Of a stretch of DNA of 58,317 nucleotides, positions 52,643-58,317 are shown one piece after another. This DNA is from VBAS01 sp035318985 (lineage in GTDB: Bacteria; Bacteroidota; Bacteroidia; Chitinophagales; Chitinophagaceae). Each line of letters begins with the position of its first letter. Positions within the stretch are counted from its first letter, which is position 1. The position numbers and the translations under genes are program-made. The notes under the pieces were generated by a model. That model was given only the letters and a program-made list of their open reading frames with translations, was not told where the DNA came from and made no database searches. The stretch covers positions 1-58,317 of the forward strand of contig DATHDP010000063.1 of the NCBI GenBank assembly GCA_035318985.1, read 5' to 3'.

Positions 52643-54169
52643 ATGAATACATCTCATTTATCAGAACAAGAACAAATACGCAGGGAGAAATTAGGCGACC
52701 TCTTAGGAATGGGTATCGATCCTTATCCTGCCGAACTATTTCCCGTAAACAATAGTGCGGTTAATATCAAGCAGCAATTTAATGATGAGAATAAAGAAAC
52801 GTTTAAAGATATATGTGTGGCAGGCCGCATCATGAGCATTCGTGATATGGGCAAAGCAAATTTTGCCGTGATACAGGATTCATCAGGTCGTATTCAATTA
52901 TATATTAAGAGAGATGATATTTGCCCGGGTGAAGACAAAACTCTTTATGATATCATTTGGAAAAAATGCACTGATATTGGTGACATCATTGGTGTAAAAG
53001 GTTATGTATTTAAAACAAAAACAGGTGAAACATCCATTCATGTAAAGGAGCTTTCAATTCTTGCAAAAGCATTAAAGCCGTTACCGATTGTTAAAGAAGC
53101 GGAAGGACAAACTTTTGATGCAGTTACTGATCCTGAATTCAAATACCGTCAGCGTTATGCCGATCTAATAATTAATCCGGAAGTAAAAGAAGTATTTACC
53201 AAAAGAACTAAACTGGTAAATGCTATCCGTGAATTTTTAAATGAACGAGGCGCCCTGGAAGTTGATACTCCCGTTCTACAAAGTATTCCCGGTGGTGCTG
53301 CAGCAAGACCATTTTCGACACATCACAACGCATTAGATATTCCGATGTATTTGCGTATTGCCAATGAGCTTTATTTGAAAAGATTGATAGTTGGCGGATT
53401 TGATTGGGTATATGAATTCAGTCGCAACTTTCGTAATGAAGGAATGGACCGAACACATAATCCGGAGTTTACCGTACTTGAATTTTATGTTGCCTATAAA
53501 GATTATATATGGATGATGGAAACAACGGAACAACTTCTTGAAAAAGCAGCCATCGCTGTGAATGGAACTACCATATCAGTTGTAGACGGAAAGGAGATCG
53601 ATTTCAAAGCACCTTACCGCAGAGTGACGATGACTGATGCGATCAAAGAACATACTGGTTTTGATATCAGCAATATGAGTGAAGAACATTTGCGTAGCGT
53701 TTGCAAACAATTGCATGTTCATGTTGATAAAACAATGGGTAAGGGAAAGTTGATCGATGAGATCTTCAGTGAGAAATGTGAAAAGCATTTTGTGCAGCCA
53801 ACTTTTATTATTGATTACCCAAAAGAAATGAGTCCGCTGACAAAAAAACACAGGACTAAAGAAGGATTTGTTGAGAGATTTGAATTAATGGTAAATGGAA
53901 AAGAAATTGCCAATGCTTACAGCGAATTAAATGATCCTATTGATCAACGAGACAGGTTTGAAGATCAAACCAAGCTGATGGAACGTGGTGATGACGAAGC
54001 GATGTACATCGACTATGATTTTTTGAGAGCTCTTGAATATGGTATGCCACCAACAGCGGGTATTGGTTTTGGAATAGACAGAATCTGTATGTTGCTATTG
54101 AATCAGCCTTCGATACAGGATGTGCTTTTATTCCCAATGATGCGGCCGGAAAAGAAAGACGACGAGTAG
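52643..54169 (+). CDS. lysS: Lysine--tRNA ligase (class II)
   Basis: 508 aa from the ATG at 52643. It charges tRNA-Lys. An N-terminal OB-fold anticodon-binding domain (about 55-150, VAGRIMSIRDMGKANFAVIQ) is followed by the class II catalytic core: motif 1 around NERGALEVDTPVLQ, motif 2 SRNFRNEGMDRTHNPEFT (about 255-272) and motif 3 AGIGFGIDRICMLL near the C-terminus. Full length for the family. Followed by a terminator at 54287-54313. Confidence 0.95.
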   Translation: MNTSHLSEQEQIRREKLGDLLGMGIDPYPAELFPVNNSAVNIKQQFNDENKETFKDICVAGRIMSIRDMGKANFAVIQDSSGRIQLYIKRDDICPGEDKTLYDIIWKKCTDIGDIIGVKGYVFKTKTGETSIHVKELSILAKALKPLPIVKEAEGQTFDAVTDPEFKYRQRYADLIINPEVKEVFTKRTKLVNAIREFLNERGALEVDTPVLQSIPGGAAARPFSTHHNALDIPMYLRIANELYLKRLIVGGFDWVYEFSRNFRNEGMDRTHNPEFTVLEFYVAYKDYIWMMETTEQLLEKAAIAVNGTTISVVDGKEIDFKAPYRRVTMTDAIKEHTGFDISNMSEEHLRSVCKQLHVHVDKTMGKGKLIDEIFSEKCEKHFVQPTFIIDYPKEMSPLTKKHRTKEGFVERFELMVNGKEIANAYSELNDPIDQRDRFEDQTKLMERGDDEAMYIDYDFLRALEYGMPPTAGIGFGIDRICMLLLNQPSIQDVLLFPMMRPEKKDDE

Positions 54170-54286
54170 AATGCACAGTTTATCCAGATTACTTTTGAGC
54201 ATTAATTTTTGAAACTTATTTTTTCGTAGCTTTCCAAATCGTCGCGACCAAAACTAAGGCTCATCACTATACACATGAGAGAAAGC

Positions 54287-54313
54287 ACCCGGCAATTTTT
54301 GGCCGGGTTTTTT
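54287..54313 (+). terminator. Rho-independent terminator after lysS
   Basis: ACCCGGC (54287-54293) pairs with GCCGGGT (54302-54308) over an 8-base loop, followed by T through 54313. The convergent SDR gene ends at 54312, inside the T run. Confidence 0.8.
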
Positions 54314-55133
54314 AATCAACATACAGATCTCTGTATAAGTTGGCGCCGGGCACTACACTGTAATGAGAAAGATCTGTGACGCCTTCTTTAGCCATCACAT
54401 CTTCATCAATAAAACAATTGCCGGTACAATCTGCTGATGGTTTATTTAAAATATAAAACGCGGAATCAGCAAGTATATCTGGTGTGCGGCTCATTTTAGC
54501 CAACACTTCTCCGCCTAATAAATTTCTCACGGCTGCCGTATCAATAGTTGTCCGTGGCCAAAGTGCATTTGATGCAATGCGATATTGTTTTAATTCAGAT
54601 GCCCAGCCAATTGCCATCATGCTCATACTAAATTTTGTTATGGTATAAGCAACGTGACCCGCCAGCCATTTCGGATCTAAATTTATTGGAGGTGATAATG
54701 TAAGTATGTGTGCATTGGCCGATTTTTTTAAATGAGGTATACAAGCCTTTGTTACAAAAAAAGTTCCTCTCACATTTATGTCATGCATCAGATCAAAACG
54801 CTTAGGTTCTGTTTGCTCTGTTGGTGTAAGTGAGATCGCAGATGCATTATTAATAACAATATCAATTCCGCCGAACTGAGCAATCGTTTTATCGATCGCC
54901 GCTTGTATTTGATCTTCAAAACGAATGTCACATTGAACAGCCAATGCCTTACCACCTGCATCTTCTATCTCTTTAGCTGCTGAAAAAATTGTTCCACCCA
55001 GCTTTGGATTCTCTTCAACTGATTTAGCAGCGACAACAATGTTAGCACCTTCTTTAGCAAGTTTCAATGCGATCGCTTTACCAATACCACGACTGGCTCC
55101 TGTAATAAAAGCAGTCCTGTTTTTTAATAACAT
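54312..55133 (-). CDS. Short-chain dehydrogenase/reductase, HSDL2-like
   Basis: 273 aa from the ATG at 55133; the longer frame to 55175 adds a non-homologous lead. Cofactor motif TGASRGIGKAIALKL (about 10-24), NNASAISLTPTEQT near 92, and the catalytic part LTLSPPINLDPKWLAGHVAY with YTITK. The SPP-INL-P pattern and CDI are characteristic of the hydroxysteroid-dehydrogenase-like protein 2 branch, whose true substrates are uncertain. It lacks the C-terminal SCP2 domain of the eukaryotic form. Cytoplasmic. Confidence 0.85.
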   Translation of the reverse strand: MLLKNRTAFITGASRGIGKAIALKLAKEGANIVVAAKSVEENPKLGGTIFSAAKEIEDAGGKALAVQCDIRFEDQIQAAIDKTIAQFGGIDIVINNASAISLTPTEQTEPKRFDLMHDINVRGTFFVTKACIPHLKKSANAHILTLSPPINLDPKWLAGHVAYTITKFSMSMMAIGWASELKQYRIASNALWPRTTIDTAAVRNLLGGEVLAKMSRTPDILADSAFYILNKPSADCTGNCFIDEDVMAKEGVTDLSHYSVVPGANLYRDLYVD

Positions 55134-55168
55134 TATCAATAATTTAAGCAGTGAAGATAGGCAATGAA

Positions 55169-55206
55169 GGATCAAATCGAGTTTGATCCCCTCGTAAATC
55201 TACGAG
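55169..55206. other. Two tandem hairpins in the leader of the SDR gene
   Basis: GGATCAAA (55169-55176) with TTTGATCC (55182-55189), a perfect 8-bp stem over 5 bases, and CTCGTA (55191-55196) with TACGAG (55201-55206). They lie 36-73 bases upstream of the minus-strand SDR gene. A protein operator or leader structure is possible; no known riboswitch was recognised. Confidence 0.45.
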
Positions 55207-55251
55207 CTCGTCAGTAAAAAAGACAGTAAAAAAAAGGAGCATTTTTGCTCT

Positions 55252-55281
55252 TTTGCAAACCATTAACGAGGACTATGTTTG
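55252..55281 (+). promoter_or_regulatory. Candidate promoter of a small transcription unit
   Basis: TTTG (55252-55255), 18-base spacer, TATGTTTG (55274-55281, exact TAnnTTTG). Predicted transcription starts near 55288 and would end at the terminator at 55526-55554, a transcript of about 265 bases. Confidence 0.5.
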
Positions 55282-55321
55282 TACCAGAAGTTGATTGGTA
55301 AGGCACAGAATCCAATATCCG

Positions 55322-55501
55322 ATGTCCAAAACCGTCCAGAAGTTCTTAATCCATAATCCTGATAAACCAAACGTAAAATCCGTATCAATCAACTTTTCTT
55401 ATTTTATTGAAAATTCAAATATGAAAATTCAGGAACCCGTTTTAATCCAGGGCCTGATGAAAAACCAAAATCCAAATCCCGTATCCGTTGAAATGCTTTA
55501 A
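55322..55501 (+). CDS. Possible small protein (59 aa) in an isolated transcription unit, or an sRNA
   Basis: 59 codons from the ATG at 55322; an in-frame TTG at 55295 would add nine. The peptide is mildly basic with no signal or membrane segment (starts MSKTVQKFLIHNPDKP, ends NPVSVEML) and matches no family I know. A consensus-like promoter (55252-55281) lies upstream and a hairpin terminator 25 bases downstream, so something is probably transcribed here. The DNA is partly repetitive in AATCC/CCGTATC words, so a non-coding RNA is an equal alternative. Confidence 0.35.
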   Translation: MSKTVQKFLIHNPDKPNVKSVSINFSYFIENSNMKIQEPVLIQGLMKNQNPNPVSVEML

Positions 55502-55525
55502 GGTTAATTGAGCTCGAAAAAAATT

Positions 55526-55554
55526 ATCCTCCGAATAACACCGGAGGATTTTTT
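55526..55554. terminator. Bidirectional rho-independent terminator
   Basis: ATCCTCCG (55526-55533) pairs with CGGAGGAT (55542-55549) over an 8-base loop; six T follow on the plus strand and AATTTTTTT on the minus strand. It can end both the small plus unit and the minus aldo/keto reductase gene. Confidence 0.82.
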
Positions 55555-55556
55555 AT

Positions 55557-56546
55557 TTAATGCTCCGGCAAATGAGGCTTTGTCTCCATTATTGAATCTA
55601 TCTCTTTCATGATCTCACTGTCAAGTTTTGGGTACAAGTCAAGAGCTGAAAGGTTTTGTTCTAATTGTTCTTTTTTAGTTGCACCCAGAATAGCAGTAGT
55701 TACATTTGGATTGGCAATGCACCAGGCAATAGATAGTGTTGCAAGATTGGTTCCAAGCTTATCTGATATGGTTTTTAACTTTCTTACTTTTTCGATCTTA
55801 TCGTTTACTAACACTCTTTCTTTTAACCATTCAAAACCGGGAATGCCCATGCGTGAATCTTCAGGAATGCCGCTATTGTATTTTCCGGTAAGCAGGCCAC
55901 TTGCTAATGGGCTCCATATAGTTGTTCCCATTCCAATATCGCGGAAGATCTTTAGATAGTCATTTTCCATTTTTTGCCGGTGAAATAAATTATACTCAGG
56001 TTGCTCAACCGAAGGACCGATCAAATGATACTTCTCTGCTACCATGTGTGCTTCCATGATCTCCTGTGCACTCCATTCGCTGGTGCCCCAGTATAAAATT
56101 TTTCCCTGTTGAATTAAAATGTTCATTGTCCATACTACTTCTTCCATCGGTACGGTTTTATCCGGACGATGGCAGAAATAAAGGTCAAGATAATCGAGTT
56201 GCATGCGTTGCAAAGCTTCATGACATGCTTCAACAAGATGTTTCCTGCTTAACCCTTTTTGTGTTGGCTTATTATCAGGACCATGCCAGCCCCAGAATGC
56301 TTTGCTGCTAACGGTATAAGAAGTTCTATCCCATTTTTTATTTTTTAAAACCCGGCCCATGATCTTTTCACTTTCCCCGCGACTATACACTTCAGCGTTA
56401 TCAAAAAAATTTACGCCATTATCGTAAGCAATGCCCATCAGTTCATCTGCCTTGTTATCGTCAAGTTGTTTGTGAAATGTGACCCAACTGCCATAAGAAA
56501 GTACGCTAAGCTGTAAGCCAGATCTACCCATTCGCCTGTATTCCAT
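55557..56546 (-). CDS. Aldo/keto reductase, voltage-gated K+ channel beta-subunit-like (AKR6/AKR14-like)
   Basis: 329 aa, a TIM barrel. Catalytic tetrad regions: Asp and Tyr in NFFDNAEVYSRGESE (about 50-64), Lys in TVSSKAFWG, His in LDLYFCHRPDKTVP. The cofactor part WSPLASGLLTGKYN and TTAILGATKKEQLEQN are typical of the Kv-beta/YghZ branch. NADPH-dependent reduction of aldehydes is the usual activity. Cytoplasmic. It ends at a bidirectional terminator and is 49 bases downstream of lptC. Confidence 0.9.
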   Translation of the reverse strand: MEYRRMGRSGLQLSVLSYGSWVTFHKQLDDNKADELMGIAYDNGVNFFDNAEVYSRGESEKIMGRVLKNKKWDRTSYTVSSKAFWGWHGPDNKPTQKGLSRKHLVEACHEALQRMQLDYLDLYFCHRPDKTVPMEEVVWTMNILIQQGKILYWGTSEWSAQEIMEAHMVAEKYHLIGPSVEQPEYNLFHRQKMENDYLKIFRDIGMGTTIWSPLASGLLTGKYNSGIPEDSRMGIPGFEWLKERVLVNDKIEKVRKLKTISDKLGTNLATLSIAWCIANPNVTTAILGATKKEQLEQNLSALDLYPKLDSEIMKEIDSIMETKPHLPEH

Positions 56547-56595
56547 AAAAATGTTTTGAGATTCGAAGTTCGATGTTTGATACTAAGTGGAAAAA

Positions 56596-57216
56596 CTATT
56601 GAGTCATGATCCCTTCTTTTAAATTAAAAGGACCAGTAGGAAAATGACAAGTAAATACTTTCATATCCTGCGGTGCATCAATTCCATCCCTGCAGTAAAT
56701 GTGTTTATCCTTTCCGTCGATCCGGGAAGGCTTATTAGTATAAAATTTTTGCATATTCTGATCCCACCAAAGTTCCGGAGTCCGTAAAGTGTCACCTTCC
56801 TTATTTATAACAACTACACTATCACGAAGGAATACTTTATTCAGGTTATCATAGTAAATGCCGTATTTAGCAGTCAGCCAACTTTCAACTCTTACACTAT
56901 CATCATAAAATTCTACATTCAGTGTATTTGGAAATTCTGTGAAAACGGTGTCCCGCTGATAACGATACATTAATGGAGCTGTTAGTTTTGCTTTCATTAC
57001 ACCCGATTGACTGAGATAGCTTTCAATCGTTTTTGCTTCTTCCCTTAATTCCGTTCTTTTTGTCCAGTTTTCAATTTCTTTGGGATCGTTTTCGCAGGAA
57101 GAAAAAAATAAAAGTGCAAGTAATGCTGAGTAGCGAATAGAAAGTTGAACGAGGCCCTTCGCTTCGCTCAGGGTAAACTTGCAACGAAATTTATTATTGT
57201 TGCAGAAGCTGATCAC
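56596..57216 (-). CDS. lptC: LptC-family LPS export protein with a repeat-derived N-terminal extension
   Basis: 206 aa as read from a GTG at 57216. The recognisable protein begins with a lipoprotein-like anchor (SALLALLFFSSC, Cys about residue 41) and continues with the Bacteroidota LptC domain (SQSGVMKAKLTAPLMYRYQR, FPNTLNVEFYDDSVRVES, GIYYDNLNKVFLRDSVVVIN). LptC is the periplasmic link of the LPS transport bridge between LptB2FG and LptA. The first ~28 residues (including FTLSEAKGL) are encoded by a dispersed repeat (57149-57208), and no ATG, GTG or TTG lies between it and the anchor, so the true start is uncertain. Confidence 0.8.
   Translation of the reverse strand: MISFCNNNKFRCKFTLSEAKGLVQLSIRYSALLALLFFSSCENDPKEIENWTKRTELREEAKTIESYLSQSGVMKAKLTAPLMYRYQRDTVFTEFPNTLNVEFYDDSVRVESWLTAKYGIYYDNLNKVFLRDSVVVINKEGDTLRTPELWWDQNMQKFYTNKPSRIDGKDKHIYCRDGIDAPQDMKVFTCHFPTGPFNLKEGIMTQ
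57149..57208. repeat. Dispersed repeat fragment, copy E, inside the lptC reading frame
   Basis: CCCTTCGCTTCGCTCAGGGT and the following AAACTTGCAACGAAAT match, with few changes, the reverse of the 28034-28066 part of copy A. Confidence 0.55.
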
Positions 57217-57251
57217 ATAAAAAAATTAATGATTCAAATTATACGGAAACT

Positions 57252-58317
57252 CTACTCGTATTTATGTTTTACAAACCAAAGATCACTTAAAGTAAATCCA
57301 AATGAAAGCCTGAACAGATTTTCATTGATCGGGTTGTCATTGTTGCCTCTTCTAATGTATTCGGCCGAAATATTGACAACAGAATATTGATTACGGAACC
57401 TCCGTGATGCATCTTTAAGATTTGCAATAGGCAAACTAATACCTCCAGATATGCCCCAGACCGGTAGTTTTTGATCATTTATATTAACATAATCATCGCC
57501 AAAAAATGCACCGGCCCTGTATGCCATCAAGCTGTTATAAGTATCTTTTAAACGTGGTCGCATCTGGGCACCAATTTTTAGCTGCTTGCTGGTTTTAACT
57601 GCATCTTTTTGGCCGTTGTAGCTATAATTATCCCAATTCGTATTTAAGATATCTACCCCAATAAGCCAGCCGCCTTGTTTAACGTCAGGCAATTGCTCAA
57701 TAATAAAACCGGCGCCAAAACTTGCAGGATAAACCATTTCTCCTTTAACATCATTTTCCTGGTATACACTATCAAGGCGAAGCTCACTTGCATCTGTTGG
57801 AACAAGAACCCATGTTTCCCTGATATAGTCATTATGTGTTTTAAACTTGCGTTCTATATTTCCATATGCGCCTAGTTGAAGATACCTCAACTTATTTGGG
57901 CTCAGATCAATCCGGTATTGCATTCCCCCATTAAAAAAAACACCGCCAAAATTTGACCTCGACTGATGATTTGAGGCGCTATAACTGACCGAATCATTGA
58001 GGAATACCCTGCGAGTGTCGAAATTCTTTTTGCCAAATAAATAACCCACGTTTACTCCTAAACTGAAATTCCCGATAGCAAAACCAGTTCCTGTATTTAA
58101 AAGAAATGAACCTCCATCACCCCTGAATTGGGTTTTTGCGCTATCGATCGGCAGACCAGTATTGGGGTCATATAATCTTTCATTCTTATCGACCCTGTAA
58201 CCGATAGTACTAAGTGGTCTTATACCTAAAACTAATCCCCAATTCTTTTTAAGAGGAACACCTACTTGCATATAAGAGAAATAGGCATTTGTTGAAGTAA
58301 AAGTTTGTGTACTATTT
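57252..58317 (-). CDS. Outer-membrane beta-barrel protein (C-terminal part; start lies beyond the window)
   Basis: The frame stays open to the right edge (the last codons before MQVGVPLKKNWG read TSTNAYFSY), so at least 354 codons are present and the ATG at 58271 is internal. The visible part is all beta: MQVGVPLKKNWGLVLGIRPL, FAIGNFSLGVNVGYLFG, GGMQYRIDLSPNKLRYLQLG, ending LSFGFTLSDLWFVKHKYE. It resembles the FadL/OmpP1-like or PorV-like barrels that precede lptC in Bacteroidota. The precise family is not certain. It ends 35 bases before the lptC reading frame, so the two are probably co-transcribed. Confidence 0.7.
   Translation of the reverse strand, partial: NSTQTFTSTNAYFSYMQVGVPLKKNWGLVLGIRPLSTIGYRVDKNERLYDPNTGLPIDSAKTQFRGDGGSFLLNTGTGFAIGNFSLGVNVGYLFGKKNFDTRRVFLNDSVSYSASNHQSRSNFGGVFFNGGMQYRIDLSPNKLRYLQLGAYGNIERKFKTHNDYIRETWVLVPTDASELRLDSVYQENDVKGEMVYPASFGAGFIIEQLPDVKQGGWLIGVDILNTNWDNYSYNGQKDAVKTSKQLKIGAQMRPRLKDTYNSLMAYRAGAFFGDDYVNINDQKLPVWGISGGISLPIANLKDASRRFRNQYSVVNISAEYIRRGNNDNPINENLFRLSFGFTLSDLWFVKHKYE

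Noticed and set aside
57145..57390. Plus-strand ORF of 81 codons over lptC start
   Set aside because: It reads antisense through the repeat and the end of the outer-membrane protein gene; no homology pattern.

Overview
The window looks like a chromosomal piece of a member of the Bacteroidota, most likely family Chitinophagaceae or a close relative. The reasons are TonB-dependent receptors with carboxypeptidase-regulatory-like N-terminal domains, families typical of this phylum (DUF2911, PepSY-like secreted proteins, TIGR02757, DUF6134, Bacteroidota-type LptC), sparse Shine-Dalgarno sequences, and several promoters of the TTTG-N(18-22)-TAnnTTTG type. No rRNA, tRNA, CRISPR array, integrase or transposase was seen. 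The taxonomic call is inference from gene content.

Layout. 1-4.1 kb (minus): heme/iron uptake operon of small secreted protein, TonB-dependent receptor, HmuT-like lipoprotein and the start of a FecCD/HmuU-type permease. 4.2-14.6 kb: mixed metabolic and transport genes (O-methyltransferase, DUF2306 membrane protein, outer-membrane receptor-like barrel, MFS transporter, a FabG-like reductase broken by a one-base frameshift, serine hydrolase, acyl-CoA ligase, GyrI-like protein). 14.7-24.5 kb: housekeeping block (guanylate kinase, CNNM/CorC protein, large metalloprotease, TatC, RpiB, M28 peptidase, small membrane protein, deoxyhypusine-synthase-like protein) with a tiny Arg/Asp-rich ORF between two terminators. 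24.6-34.3 kb: three paralogous PepSY-like secreted proteins, AcpH, two tandem DUF2911 proteins, asparagine synthetase B, a cystathionine gamma-synthase/lyase-type enzyme, TIGR02757 and a fatty-acid hydroxylase, with an inverted pair of intergenic repeats near 28.0 and 33.5 kb. 34.4-37.0 kb: a GH9 glycosidase and a CE4-type deacetylase domain in the -1 frame. 37.2-41.8 kb: FAH-family hydrolase, DUF2807 protein, flavin reductase, outer-membrane protein, DUF4197 protein.

41.8-52.5 kb is the most distinctive locus: two tandem paralogous HTH regulators divergent from a small orphan protein, a TonB-dependent receptor, a DUF6134 protein, four consecutive histidine-box membrane oxygenases (sterol-desaturase type, two fatty-acid hydroxylases, one fatty-acid desaturase; partly translationally coupled) and a parallel beta-helix lipoprotein. 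A ~70-nt element with three TGCAA boxes at fixed spacing (9 and 21 nt) lies upstream of this locus and is repeated upstream of the outer-membrane protein gene at 40.3 kb, suggesting one regulon. I read it as a candidate uncharacterised lipid or sterol uptake/modification system.

52.6-58.3 kb: lysS with a textbook phylum promoter, HSDL2-like SDR, a small transcription unit with its own promoter and terminator, an aldo/keto reductase, lptC whose N-terminus appears to be derived from a dispersed repeat, and an outer-membrane protein cut by the right edge.

The strongest single observation is at 35102-35151. The GH9 gene ends in an in-phase A AAA AAG heptamer followed directly by TAA, with a GC hairpin five bases downstream and a GGAGG box 13 bases upstream. 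The -1 frame runs openly into the deacetylase domain, which lacks a convincing start of its own. This is the architecture of programmed -1 frameshifting (dnaX type). A one-base sequencing error in the A6 run is the main alternative.
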